DNA of 35,350 bases, taken from the NCBI RefSeq assembly GCF_030382115.1, contig NZ_JAUDRJ010000003.1, positions 4,776,361 through 4,811,710 of the forward strand, written 5' to 3'. The translations under genes were made by a program, and so were the position numbers. Source of the DNA: Nostoc sp. GT001 (GTDB lineage Bacteria; Cyanobacteriota; Cyanobacteriia; Cyanobacteriales; Nostocaceae). The notes under the pieces were generated by a model, which was not told where the DNA came from, ran no database searches, and saw nothing but the letters and a program-made list of their open reading frames with translations. This document shows, in pieces, positions 1 to 8,396 of this stretch (within the stretch, counting starts at the first letter, position 1; the number at the start of each line of letters is the position of its first letter).

Positions 1-428
1 GAAAGTACCAGTCCGGCAATTAAATTTGATTCCTTTTGGACTAATTGGATAGCAACTGGCAATAAAGCACCTTGTACTACTAGAATAACAGGTTTTTGGA
101 CTACTTTTTGTAAAAAGAACTGCAACTGTTCTGCCCAATCATTAGGAGTGTAAGCTATACGTGGCATTTCACTTTCACCACATCCTAGTAAATCAGGGTT
201 GTAAATTGAATTACGTTGACCTAAATTATACCACTCGCGACAAAATCGTTGCCAAAATCGCCGCGACAATCCCACGCCAATCGGATGAATTAACAGTAAG
301 GGAACGCCTTCAGATGTTGTATTAATTGGTTGATGAACTTCGTAGGCGCAACGATAATTCTGCCAACTGTAAAACTGGCTAGGAGATGCTGTCAGATTAG
401 TTGTGTTAGCTACAGCAGATGGTTGCAT
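1..428 (-). CDS. alpha/beta-fold hydrolase, 3' end outside window
   Basis: The ATG is at 428-426 and the frame stays open to the window edge, giving about 142 N-terminal residues. The protein begins MQPSAVANTTNL. It shows the alpha/beta-hydrolase pattern: a strand ending LLLIHPIG (oxyanion-type HP/HG loop), then NPDLLGCGESE, then a strand VILVVQGALLP where the nucleophile elbow should be. The usual G-x-S-x-G serine is not visible there; the aligned residues read V-Q-G-A-L, so the protein may be non-catalytic or use another residue. It starts 22 bp after the stop of the SDR gene on the same strand, so the two are probably co-transcribed. The acid/histidine part of the triad lies outside the window, so the substrate cannot be inferred. 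Confidence 0.8.
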   Translation of the reverse strand, partial: MQPSAVANTTNLTASPSQFYSWQNYRCAYEVHQPINTTSEGVPLLLIHPIGVGLSRRFWQRFCREWYNLGQRNSIYNPDLLGCGESEMPRIAYTPNDWAEQLQFFLQKVVQKPVILVVQGALLPVAIQLVQKESNLIAGLVL

Positions 429-450
429 AATTCCTAGTTTTTAATACTTG

Positions 451-1275
451 CTAAAAAATTATCTGTGGATGAATCAACTGGTATCCAGCTTCTTTGAGCT
501 TTTCATTCGATACCCAAGCATTATATGGCCGAGTATTCTTGATAGATGTATCCCATTCTACTTTGGGTAAATTATGTTTTTCAAATAAGCTATTTAGCAA
601 TTCTCGGCTGGTGAGATGTGCATCATCTACCAGATTGTAAATTCCTTGCAAACGACGGTGACGGGCAAATTCTATCGCACCAACAATATCATCTAGATGA
701 ACCCAATTTGTGGTATCTTCACCATTGCCCGGACGGGTTGTACCAGAATATCTACCAAATATTTTCAACAGTTCTCTACCAGTTCCATAAATCCCTCCTA
801 AGCGGAAAATACAAACACGGAGATTTTCACTAGATGCTGATAGTAACACCTCTTCTGTTTTTCGGAGAATTTGGGCATTTAAATTAGGAGGTGCAAGCGG
901 TGTTTCTTCATCTACCCATACACCATTTCTGTCACCATATACTGCATAACTACCTGTGTATATTAATTGTTTTACACTCTTAATCTGTTGTAAGCACGAA
1001 ACTAAAGTTTGGGCAGTTTGTAGGTAAGCTTCTTCATAAACTTCGCTATTTTTTGCCCCAACACTCAAAAGTACAACATCTTGATTATGCAAAACTGATT
1101 TTAGACTATCTATGTCATTACCACAGGTAACTACAACTCTTTGAGATACTGATTGTAGGGCAGGGACACGCTCAGGCGAAGTTGTGGTTACACTGACAAC
1201 AAAATTCATATCTTGCTGCCAATATTGAGCAACTTTATAACCAACATAACCACAACCAATGATTGCAACGTTCAT
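451..1275 (-). CDS. NAD-dependent epimerase/dehydratase-like SDR protein
   Basis: This 274-residue protein opens with a Rossmann nucleotide-binding loop, IIGCGYVGYKVA, as in extended/atypical short-chain dehydrogenases of the NAD-dependent epimerase family. Further family marks are the strand and loop QLIYTGSYAVYGD, the segment VCIFRLGGIYGTGR (residues about 155-168), and TNWVHLDDIVGAIEFA (about 188-203), which in these proteins lines the nucleotide-sugar or cofactor side of the cleft. A clear Y-x3-K pair is not obvious, as in several atypical SDRs. It is predicted to be soluble and cytoplasmic. The substrate is unknown. The gene lies upstream of, and probably in one operon with, the alpha/beta-hydrolase gene. 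Confidence 0.85.
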   Translation of the reverse strand: MNVAIIGCGYVGYKVAQYWQQDMNFVVSVTTTSPERVPALQSVSQRVVVTCGNDIDSLKSVLHNQDVVLLSVGAKNSEVYEEAYLQTAQTLVSCLQQIKSVKQLIYTGSYAVYGDRNGVWVDEETPLAPPNLNAQILRKTEEVLLSASSENLRVCIFRLGGIYGTGRELLKIFGRYSGTTRPGNGEDTTNWVHLDDIVGAIEFARHRRLQGIYNLVDDAHLTSRELLNSLFEKHNLPKVEWDTSIKNTRPYNAWVSNEKLKEAGYQLIHPQIIF

Positions 1276-1407
1276 GACAAATTAGACACAAATAAATTAA
1301 ACTACTCATTGAGACGATTTTCTCAATTAATTCTCTAGAAGTAAATAATTTTAACAGTCCAGAGCTAACAGTCAATCATTAATAGTACAGAACTTTTTAC
1401 CTAATGA

Positions 1408-1893
1408 CTATTTTGCTAATTCCTTCTCAATTGTGGCAATTAGCTCTGGTGAATTTGGCTGGACACTACTATTAAATCGAGCTACCACTTCACCTTGCTT
1501 ATTAACTAAAAATTTTTCAAAGTTCCAAGCAACAGTTCCCGTTGGCTCAACAGCTTTAGTAAGTCGCTCATAAAGTGGATGCTGCTGTGAGCCTTTGGCA
1601 TGAACTTTATCGAATAGTTCAAAGGTAACACTATATTTACTCGTGCAGAATTGCACAATTTCCTCATTGCTTCCTGGTTCCTGCGCTCCAAAATCGTTAC
1701 AAGGGAACCCCAAAATACGTAAACCTGCTTCTCCATACTTTTGGTTCAACTTTTCTAACCCCTCGTATTGAGAAGTATAACCACAGAAGGAAGCCACATT
1801 TACAATTAAGAGTACCTGACCAGTGTAGTCGTTTAATTGCTTATCTTCACCGTTGATGGTCTTGACTGCAATATCCGAAATTGTGTTACTCAT
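1408..1893 (-). CDS. glutathione peroxidase family, cysteine (thioredoxin-type) peroxidase
   Basis: 161 residues, normal length for a bacterial GPx. The active-site block NVASFCGYT places the peroxidatic cysteine at C37, a cysteine and not selenocysteine. FGAQEPG supplies Q71, and VAWNFEKF supplies W123 and N124, completing the C-Q-W-N tetrad. The second block FPCNDF (C65) and a third cysteine, C83 in QFCTSKYSVTF, match the resolving-cysteine position of thioredoxin-dependent members. Reduction by thioredoxin is therefore more likely than by glutathione (family knowledge). The role is removal of H2O2 and lipid hydroperoxides in the cytosol. It lies alone, with about 130 bp before the next gene on the same strand and about 500 bp of non-coding DNA upstream. 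Confidence 0.93.
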   Translation of the reverse strand: MSNTISDIAVKTINGEDKQLNDYTGQVLLIVNVASFCGYTSQYEGLEKLNQKYGEAGLRILGFPCNDFGAQEPGSNEEIVQFCTSKYSVTFELFDKVHAKGSQQHPLYERLTKAVEPTGTVAWNFEKFLVNKQGEVVARFNSSVQPNSPELIATIEKELAK

Positions 1894-2390
1894 CTTAAAT
1901 CTGATTTATAGGGAATATTGCCAAGTTTCCCATATTAAAGGCACTCTAAACCCGGTTTTTTTCAGGAAATTAGGTTTGTTAGCCTTGTTGTAACAATTCG
2001 ATGTCAGTCATGTAGTTGCAAAACGCTGTATCTTGTATAAATAGCTCGACCAAGCTGCCATCTCAGGATAAGAGTGGAAAATCTGCGTTGCTTTTAATAC
2101 AAAACTTTGAGTGTAGTGATAAATTGACATACCTTTAAAGTCACAAATAATTAACTCTTTGTATAAAAAGTTAACAACATCCATAATTGTCCAATTGATG
2201 ATGATGTCGGAAATATCTAGCTAGAAAAGATATAGTTGCTTTTTTGTTGCATCAATGAGTTATATTTCATCACCAAAACCAAAAAACTGTATTTTATAAT
2301 ACAGTTTTTTGGTTTGACTAAATAGACAATCAGTCAAATTTATCCGTTGAGGCATAAGTTTACCAAAGTAAAATCAGGAACTAGTTTCAT
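1894..2390. other. intergenic region upstream of the peroxidase gene
   Basis: About 500 bp with no convincing coding frame. The only strong structure seen is the hairpin at 2276-2315. A TTGACA hexamer is present near 2126-2131 on the plus strand, but no gene follows that would confirm a promoter. Confidence 0.5.
2276..2315. terminator. strong hairpin, 18-bp perfect stem
   Basis: The arms 2276-2293 and 2298-2315 are perfect reverse complements around a 4-nt loop (TTAT). The stem carries an A-run on the left and a T-run on the right, so it could stop transcription in either direction. No intact gene ends immediately before it. It lies about 85 bp upstream of the amt remnant, so it may be the leftover terminator of a deleted gene. 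Confidence 0.55.
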
Positions 2391-2723
2391 GGTTTCTGTG
2401 TTGGCTTTTTAGGTCAAGCAGAACTAACCCTTAACAAAAAGGCAGGGTTATTTTTAGGTGGCGGCTTTGATTTATGAGGTATACAAATTTTAGGTGTAGT
2501 AGCGATCGCAGTTTTCACCGTCGGCTTTAGCTTTTTGATGTTTGGTGGTCTAAAAGCGCTGGGACGCTTAAGTGTCGCTCCCGAAGCCGATCGCATTGGG
2601 ATCGATGCCTACGAACACGGCGCGTCAGTATGGCCTGATGTTTATACAATCGAGCAATTTATTGCAGAAGAAGACAAAAATCAGACTCAGACTTCAGGAA
2701 TCGGTGTTCTCGATAGTGAATAG
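2391..2723 (+). pseudogene. 3' remnant of an ammonium transporter (amt) gene
   Basis: The plus-strand frame reads VGFLGQAEL, then KKAGLFLGGGFDL, a TGA stop at 2475-2477, GIQILGVVAIAVF, GGLKALGRLSVAPEADR, and IGIDAYEHGASVWPDVY to a stop at 2721-2723. This is collinear with the C-terminal part of the intact Amt just downstream: its [38 protein letters not shown] and the region between them. About 105 codons of the last helices and the cytosolic tail survive, and everything upstream of the VGFLG segment is gone. Homology is not visible before about 2400; a stop in frame at 2382-2384 closes it. The remnant suggests an earlier tandem amt pair, as found in several Nostocales (family knowledge), reduced to one gene by deletion. 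Confidence 0.85.
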
Positions 2724-3117
2724 AGCCAATAATCACACTTTTCGCTGAAAAAAGCCATTTTACGGTAGTCATAATGTATATTTCACAGATTCATTGCTAC
2801 TTTCTACCTGATTTTTTATTGACATTATTCAAGACAATTTTGGGCACTTTCTCAGCCAACTTTTTTCAAAGATTAAAGATTAAGTGAAGAAGACTTGACT
2901 ATTTCAGAAAATACATCATAAATTTCTTACGAAGAACTATAAAAAATATTTACAAATGTGCCAATAGTTTCTTAAACTCCTACTAAGGTTATTTGAGTTT
3001 CTGGTTTTTAAACAAGTGGTCTAAAAGAAAAATATCAAAAACCACTGGATCTAACTTCGGACAACAGTTTTTTCTGATTAACCTGTTTTTTTCTTTTTTT
3101 GAGGATGGTTTTAGAGG
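2724..3117 (+). other. non-coding leader/promoter region of the Amt gene
   Basis: About 390 bp of AT-rich DNA between the amt remnant and the intact amt. No gene is visible. A perfect NtcA site (GTA-N8-TAC) was looked for and not found; the GTA triplets at 2765-2767 and 2776-2778 lack the partner TAC. A weak 6-bp dyad AGTGGT...ACCACT spans 3015-3045. A GAGGATGG at 3101-3108 is the likely ribosome binding site for the start at 3118. Confidence 0.5.
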
Positions 3118-4686
3118 ATGACGCTTAAATTCATGTACAAACAAAAATCGAAAACAAAAAAGAGGCATTTGTCTGCAAGAAATTATGCTGTCAATTCACA
3201 ATCCAACTCCAACGTCAAGCTATTTAATCTGATTAAGCGACTTTCTCCTAGTTGGCAAGCTTGTTTACCTATCGCTTGTCTGATTGTGTTGGGTTGGGGT
3301 TATGCCGCAGTTGCCCAAGCTCCAGCCGCAGGGCCAACGACAGCAGAACTCAAAATTGCTATTGACACCCTGTGGGTTGCGATCGCTGCTTTTTTAGTGT
3401 TCTTCATGAACGCTGGTTTTGGTATGCTAGAAACTGGCTTCTGTCGCCAAAAAAACGCTGTCAATGTTCTTTCCAAAAACTTGATTGTATTTGCTCTGTC
3501 TACCATTGCCTTTTGGGTCATCGGTTTTGGCTTAATGTTCGGTGATGGCAATGACTTCATTGGATTGAATGGGTTTTTCTTAAAAGGAGCAGATAACAGT
3601 CCCGCCACAGCAGACGCTTATAAAGGGATCTTCAGTGCCCTTAATTGGGCTGGTGTACCTTTAGCAGCTAAGTTTTTATTCCAGCTAGTGTTTGCTGGAA
3701 CAGCAGCAACAATCGTTTCTGGTGCAGTAGCCGAACGGATTAAGTTTATTGACTTCCTAATTTTCAGCCTCTTACTCGTAGGCATTGCCTATCCCATTAC
3801 CGGACATTGGATTTGGGGTGGTGGTTGGCTAGCAGACAGAGGCTTTTGGGATTTTGCTGGTTGTACAGTGGTTCACTCTGTAGGCGGCTGGGCAGCTTTG
3901 ATGGGGGCAGCATTTCTTGGACTCCGTCTTGGTAAATATCAAGACAAGCAAGTTGTAGCAATGCCCGGTCACAACATGAGTATTGCTACCTTGGGCTGTT
4001 TAATTCTGTGGTTGGGCTGGTTTGGTTTCAACCCAGGTTCTGTCATGGCTGCCGATCCTGGTGCAATCAGTCATATTGCTCTAACCACTAACATGGCTGC
4101 TGCTGCTGGTGGAATTGCCGCCACCATCACAGCTTGGTTGTACTTAGGTAAACCAGACTTGTCAATGATTATCAATGGTATTTTGGCTGGCTTGGTTGGG
4201 ATTACAGCATCTTGTGCTTATGTAGGTATCGTTAGTTCTTTAGTAATTGGCTTCATTGCTGGAGTACTAGTAGTTTTCTCTGTAACATTCTTTGACAAGC
4301 TTGGCATTGATGACCCAGTGGGAGCTACCTCAGTTCACTTAGTTTGTGGTATCTGGGGAACCCTAGCAGTTGGTCTATGGTCTGTTGGTCCTGGTGTTTT
4401 TACTTGGTATACACTTGGCCCAGAAAAAGGTTTATTTTCAGGTGGTGGCTTTGGACAGTTCGGTGTTCAGTTGCTGGGCGTTCTCTCAGTAGGTGGCTTC
4501 ACTGTTTTACTCAGTAGTATTTTTTGGTTGGCACTAAAAGCGACTTTAGGTATTAGAGTATCCAAAGAAGAGGAATTAGAAGGTTTGGATATCGGCGAAC
4601 ACGGTATGGAAGCCTACAGTGGATTTCTCAAAGAAGGTGATGCAACTGGATTTTCTGATGAACAAGGCTCAATTGGGAGACTTTAG
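3118..4686 (+). CDS. amt: ammonium transporter, Amt/AmtB family
   Basis: 522 residues. Residues 1-67 form an unusually long basic leader ending in a hydrophobic segment and AVAQA, a probable signal sequence as in AmtB precursors. The mature part shows the whole Amt pattern: [27 protein letters not shown], the twin pore histidines H253 ([14 protein letters not shown]) and H407 ([18 protein letters not shown]), and [11 protein letters not shown] between them. It forms a trimeric channel for NH4+/NH3 in the plasma membrane (family knowledge). The C-terminal cytosolic tail [14 protein letters not shown] is the conserved segment that docks GlnK/PII. The gene is monocistronic with a terminator at 4794. 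In this group such genes are usually under nitrogen control, but no perfect NtcA site was seen here. An alternative start is M6 at 3133. Confidence 0.96.
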   Translation: MTLKFMYKQKSKTKKRHLSARNYAVNSQSNSNVKLFNLIKRLSPSWQACLPIACLIVLGWGYAAVAQAPAAGPTTAELKIAIDTLWVAIAAFLVFFMNAGFGMLETGFCRQKNAVNVLSKNLIVFALSTIAFWVIGFGLMFGDGNDFIGLNGFFLKGADNSPATADAYKGIFSALNWAGVPLAAKFLFQLVFAGTAATIVSGAVAERIKFIDFLIFSLLLVGIAYPITGHWIWGGGWLADRGFWDFAGCTVVHSVGGWAALMGAAFLGLRLGKYQDKQVVAMPGHNMSIATLGCLILWLGWFGFNPGSVMAADPGAISHIALTTNMAAAAGGIAATITAWLYLGKPDLSMIINGILAGLVGITASCAYVGIVSSLVIGFIAGVLVVFSVTFFDKLGIDDPVGATSVHLVCGIWGTLAVGLWSVGPGVFTWYTLGPEKGLFSGGGFGQFGVQLLGVLSVGGFTVLLSSIFWLALKATLGIRVSKEEELEGLDIGEHGMEAYSGFLKEGDATGFSDEQGSIGRL

Positions 4687-4793
4687 GGGAAATATTTCTT
4701 TGGTTCATCCTCTGGCATATTCTTGATATGAGCTACCAAGACACCATTAGTAGATTGAACTGATTCCGCAAAATTCTCTATCCAAGCAGAGAG

Positions 4794-4823
4794 AAGTAGG
4801 GGGTTTTATACCTCCTACTTTTT
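4794..4823 (+). terminator. rho-independent terminator of amt
   Basis: Arms AAGTAGGGGG (4794-4803) and CCTCCTACTT (4811-4820) pair with one G-U, with a 7-nt loop and a short T-run following. It lies 107 bp after the amt stop. Confidence 0.75.
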
Positions 4824-4847
4824 GTCTGATTAGTGCTTTATCAAGAA

Positions 4848-5030
4848 AGGCAGGAGGCAGGAGGAAAATTGCCCGACGCTCCTCGTCGGTAGCATATGGT
4901 AGAAAAGCTATGCCGTTGGCGTACCCTTACAGGGAAGCAAGCTCGCATAGCGTGACGCAGACAAGCCTACAGTTCGCGTAGTGTCTCCCCCTGAAGAAAA
5001 ACGCTGCGCTATCCTGCTCCCTGACTCCTT
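4848..5030. repeat. interspersed palindromic repeat cluster
   Basis: GGCAGGAGG-type short direct repeats (about 4850-4862) are followed by GCTATGCC...GGCGTACCC...GCATAGCGTGACGC...TTCGCGTAGTG blocks. Related blocks occur at 8146-8200, 13960-14010 and 32868-32900. No coding capacity is supported. Confidence 0.55.
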
Positions 5031-5069
5031 CAATAATTTAGCGATCGCATTTTACCTTGTGAAAATTTT

Positions 5070-5525
5070 ATGCTTAAAGGCTTAAGAGTTAGTATGCTGC
5101 TATTGGCAGTGATGGGAAATTTGGCATGGTCATTTAGTGCCAAAGCAAATTTTAACGGCAAACTCACCGTGGAAATTGATGGCTTGAAGAATAAACAAGG
5201 ACAAGTCTGTGCCAGTATATTTGCTAGCAGTGAAGGATTTCCTAGCGATCGCGATCGCGTCTTACAAAAGCAGTGTACCAAGATTACTGAAAATCCCTTA
5301 CCAATTACCTTTGATAACTTGAAAGCAGGTAGTTACGCCGTTGCTGTCTTCCACGATCAAAATAATGACCGCACTCTCAATAGCAATATTTTTGGTATAC
5401 CAAGCGAAGGTTTTGGATTTTCCAGCAACCCAGAAATTCGCACAAGAGCGCCCAAATTTAGCGAAGCAGCATTTTTAGTGGCAGGGCCAGATACCAATAT
5501 CCAAATCCAGTTGAAATACTTTTAA
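5070..5525 (+). CDS. secreted DUF2141-domain protein
   Basis: 151 residues. Residues 1-27 form a signal peptide (basic start, hydrophobic core MLLLAVMGNLAW, cleavage near AKA-N). The rest matches the DUF2141 pattern: LTVEIDGLKNKQGQVCASIFAS, ITFDNLKAGSYAVAVFHDQNNDRTL and IPSEGFGFSSNP. That pattern is a small beta-sandwich found in exported bacterial proteins. The HDQNNDxxL motif is the family's best-conserved piece. The biochemical function of the family is not established. The gene converges with the HEAT-repeat gene at 5597, and a shared hairpin lies between them. Confidence 0.88.
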   Translation: MLKGLRVSMLLLAVMGNLAWSFSAKANFNGKLTVEIDGLKNKQGQVCASIFASSEGFPSDRDRVLQKQCTKITENPLPITFDNLKAGSYAVAVFHDQNNDRTLNSNIFGIPSEGFGFSSNPEIRTRAPKFSEAAFLVAGPDTNIQIQLKYF

Positions 5526-5560
5526 GCTGATAGCAGATTCAGTTTCCGTGAAACCAGAAT

Positions 5561-5592
5561 CTCCCGCTACACCGCTTGGCGGTTAGCGGGGG
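5561..5592. terminator. hairpin between two convergent genes
   Basis: CCCGCTA + ACCGC (5563-5575, with one bulged C) pairs with GCGGT + TAGCGGG (5579-5590) around a TTG loop. It lies between the stops of the DUF2141 gene and the HEAT gene, so it may act on both transcripts. No T-run is present, so activity is uncertain. Confidence 0.5.
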
Positions 5593-5596
5593 AGTG

Positions 5597-6766
5597 TCAA
5601 TGTTGTGAATCATTGTCTGAATCTTCCTGTAGACTCTGTTGCTCCGGCAAGTCACGTATTCGTATTCGATTCATCTGAGTTAAAGCATATCGTGCTGTTG
5701 CTTGCACATCGGCATCTGGGTCTTGTAGCGCATGGTGCAACATCTGACTCATTTGACCCATCATGTCATAAACGCGCGTCAGGTCACGGATCGCATTTTG
5801 CCGCACTTGTGGACTTTCATCTTGAATTGAAATTGCTAAAGCACGGTTCATTGGTTTGAGTGTGCGGATGCCAATTTCTGACAAAGCTGCCAAGATTAAG
5901 CTGCTTTCTTGAGAATCAGCATCAATTATCAGGTCAACCAGATGTTGAATTGCCCGTGAATCTCCCTGCTGACCCAAATCCCAAATAGCCTTGCGCCGCT
6001 TGGTTGGGTCAGAACTGCGTAAATCTTGAATTAATTCCTCCACGATATTGAGTTTAGCAAGACGAGAAGTTTTTTCTGGTAGCAATAATTGTGTGGAAAA
6101 TGTTGGTGGAGGGGTTTGTAGAGTAGTGACAGTCTCCAGGAAAGGTGGTGTAATCGGTTCTTTGTTAGCTTCACTCAAACTTTTAGGCTCTGATATTTCG
6201 GACTTTTGCACTTGCTTTCCCTTCTGAAATGACCTCAGTAGAAAAAAAAGTGCGCCACTACATCCTAAAACTCCAATGGCAAATAGTAACCACCAGATAA
6301 AACCTCTCTCGGATGCTTTGGGATTTGCAGAAGTCTGAGCAATAGAGGTAACTATTGGGGGGGTAACTTTTGGAGAGGTAACTTTTGGAGAGGTGACAAA
6401 CTGCTTTTTAGCCTCTATTGCTACTTGCAGTTTCTCCTGAGTCGCCGGGCCAGCAATCCCATCTAATTTTAAACCTTTTACTTTCTGGAATTTAGCTACA
6501 GCGATTTCCGTACTAGCGTTATACTGTCCATCTACTACGCCCCTGTAGTATCCCAACTGCGTTAATTGGGTTTGTAGTCTCTGCACATCTGATTTTCGAC
6601 TACCATATCTCAAAACAGCCGGGCTAGCAGTAATTGTCGAACTAGCTTGTGCAAGTTCTAAAATTTCAGGTGCTAGGTTATGTGTGGCTGCGCTTGAGCG
6701 ATTTGGGTAAAAACCCACGCAAGACAAACAGGTAAATATCAGAATTGAGGAACGGCATAGCCTCAT
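5597..6766 (-). CDS. peptidoglycan-binding domain + TM helix + HEAT-repeat protein
   Basis: 389 residues from the ATG at 6766-6764; an upstream TTG at 6814 would add 16 residues and is less likely. Residues 1-27 look like a signal peptide or anchor. Residues about 47-115 are a PG_binding_1 domain: LRYGSRKSDVQRLQTQL, GYYRGVVDGQY and LKLDGIAGPATQEKL. A T/P-rich linker with SPKVT repeats (126-140) follows, then a membrane helix (about 155-178) with a basic K/R-rich end. The C-terminal half, about 235-370, holds HEAT/PBS-lyase-like repeats (LRSSDPTKRRKAIWDLGQQG, QDPDADVQATARYALTQM). The likely topology is wall-binding outside and HEAT scaffold in the cytosol. It may link the envelope to a cytosolic partner, but the partner is unknown. 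Confidence 0.85.
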   Translation of the reverse strand: MRLCRSSILIFTCLSCVGFYPNRSSAATHNLAPEILELAQASSTITASPAVLRYGSRKSDVQRLQTQLTQLGYYRGVVDGQYNASTEIAVAKFQKVKGLKLDGIAGPATQEKLQVAIEAKKQFVTSPKVTSPKVTPPIVTSIAQTSANPKASERGFIWWLLFAIGVLGCSGALFFLLRSFQKGKQVQKSEISEPKSLSEANKEPITPPFLETVTTLQTPPPTFSTQLLLPEKTSRLAKLNIVEELIQDLRSSDPTKRRKAIWDLGQQGDSRAIQHLVDLIIDADSQESSLILAALSEIGIRTLKPMNRALAISIQDESPQVRQNAIRDLTRVYDMMGQMSQMLHHALQDPDADVQATARYALTQMNRIRIRDLPEQQSLQEDSDNDSQH

Positions 6767-6839
6767 ATTGCAAGTTCCAGCCTGAACGTGCTTTTCAAAT
6801 CTTCGATACCACAATAGATTCTAGACGACCAAATGTTAA

Positions 6840-7000
6840 CTGTCATTTTTAATTGAAAATGGGGCATCCCTTCGACTTCGCTCAGGGCAAGTGGGCATGG
6901 GGCATTAGGAAAAAGGAGGCAGAAGTTGTTTAATTTTAAATTTTGAATTTTGAATTGATTTCTCCCTCATCTCCTACTCAATTACTAATTAAGAATTATT
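6840..7000. repeat. short interspersed simple repeats
   Basis: Contains CCTTCGACTTCGCTCAGGG (a foldback with TTCGCTCAG) and AATTTTGAATTTTGAATTG runs. Similar AATTCAAAATTC runs occur at 35074-35109. No gene is seen. Confidence 0.45.
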
Positions 7001-7008
7001 TTAACAAG

Positions 7009-8076
7009 TTAAGGTAAAATTTCTGGCTTCGATTCTCTAACTGCTAGGCTGATGGGGTTCAATTTTTTGGCAGATGCTTCTAAAACTGGTTGCTGTATAT
7101 TAGCTATCTCGCCGACAGTAACTGTGTCGTTTTGTCCTCCTAAAGTATCACGTTGGTTAATGAGATAGATGCTGATTAAAGTGAGAAATACTCCTACCCA
7201 CTGCAACGGACTGAGGACTTCTGAGAGGAAAAGATTGCCGAATAGTAGCGCAAAGACGGGTGTCAGAAAGGTGAGAGAACTAAGACTCGTAAGACTGCCA
7301 CTAGAGGCAAAGTAGAAGAATAACCCATAAGCGATCGCACTGCCAAATACGGTAGCATAACCCAAGGCGATGAAATCAGCTCCTCCCAGATTCTCCCACT
7401 GCTGGGATTCAACAACTGATGAAACTCCCCATAGTGGCAATCCGCCCAAAATCATGTGCCATCCTGTAGCGCTTACAGGGTCAGCATGTCGGCATACAAA
7501 CCGAATCAACACTGTTCCCACTGCCATTGATAGTGCTGCTAACAGCATTAACCACTCGCCACTAGCAAACAAATCTTGCCAGTTGCCCATTGTCATATTC
7601 GCGCCTGAGTCGAAAAAATGTAAAATCCACTCATCAGGTAAGCCAATTAAACTAATGCCCGTGACTCCCAAGCCTAGCCCCAGCCATCCCCAAAAACCAA
7701 TGTGTTCTTGGAATAGCCACAACGACAGCAAGGCAACAGCCAAAGGTTGCGAGTCAATCATCACAGACCCTAATCCGGCACTAGTTCTGACTAATCCTTC
7801 CGCCAAAAAGCCTTGAAACAGCGTCCCATCTACTAGGGCAAATAAGGCAATCCACAGCCATGCAACCCAACCCTTCGGCTGGGGTTTACCCATAAATGCT
7901 GCTGCAATCAGAATTAACATCCCTGCTGGTATCAGACGCACACCTGCCATGAATAGCGGTGTGGTATGGGGTATGACTCCTTTCATGGCTACCATTGCCG
8001 TCCCCCATAGGAAAAAGGGGGCGATTAACAACAGGGAGGCGAAGGGAAGTCGAGATGCACTGAGTTTCAGTTGCAT
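7009..8076 (-). CDS. DMT-superfamily (EamA) transporter
   Basis: 355 residues from the ATG at 8076-8074; a TTG at 8109 would add 11 residues. About ten hydrophobic helices are arranged as two EamA halves. The first half has APFFLWGTAMVAMKGVIPHTTPLFMAGVRLIPAG and the second has AVGTVLIRFV...SATGWHMILGGLPL and SLTFLTPVFALLFGNLFLSEVLSPLQWVG, the classical end-of-repeat motif. Family members export amino acids, metabolites or sugars across the plasma membrane; the substrate cannot be read from the sequence. The C-terminal ~45 residues are hydrophilic. It stands alone and diverges from the amino-acid-type binding-protein gene across about 320 bp. Confidence 0.88.
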   Translation of the reverse strand: MQLKLSASRLPFASLLLIAPFFLWGTAMVAMKGVIPHTTPLFMAGVRLIPAGMLILIAAAFMGKPQPKGWVAWLWIALFALVDGTLFQGFLAEGLVRTSAGLGSVMIDSQPLAVALLSLWLFQEHIGFWGWLGLGLGVTGISLIGLPDEWILHFFDSGANMTMGNWQDLFASGEWLMLLAALSMAVGTVLIRFVCRHADPVSATGWHMILGGLPLWGVSSVVESQQWENLGGADFIALGYATVFGSAIAYGLFFYFASSGSLTSLSSLTFLTPVFALLFGNLFLSEVLSPLQWVGVFLTLISIYLINQRDTLGGQNDTVTVGEIANIQQPVLEASAKKLNPISLAVRESKPEILP

Positions 8077-8145
8077 GGGTTTGCTGATACCTTTGTTTAA
8101 CGAGCGCAAAAATTGCTTTACCCAATTTTACCGAATTATGTAGTT

Positions 8146-8205
8146 TTGCGTAGACATCGCCTTTGGCGAGTGCTTTGCACTATCGCGTAGCGTCTTGAAG
8201 ATGGT
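8146..8205. repeat. interspersed GCGTAG-type repeat
   Basis: GCGTAGACATCGCCTTTGGC followed by GAGTGCTTTGCACTATCGCG. It resembles the element at 4900-4990 and lies in the divergent intergenic region. Confidence 0.45.
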
Positions 8206-8396
8206 GAAACTCTCCAGCCTGAGCCTAGTACCGCAAGGCGGAAGTCAAAAGTTAAAAGAATTATATTCCGAGCTTCTTGCGCCGTTTGGAATGGTATGTT
8301 TATTTACGCCATGCTGTACTAGTGCGATCGCTTGTACCAGAAATACGCTGTAAATCAGATTTGATTTTTTCAAAAAATTACCTACTCTTAAAGCTT

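Noticed and set aside
2724..3117. NtcA binding site upstream of amt
   Set aside because: No GTA-N8-TAC match was found on reading the whole leader. A weaker site cannot be excluded.
8277..8396. N-terminal extension of the binding protein from a TTG
   Set aside because: The signal peptide starts at 8397. The 40 upstream residues have no family similarity and begin at a non-ATG codon.
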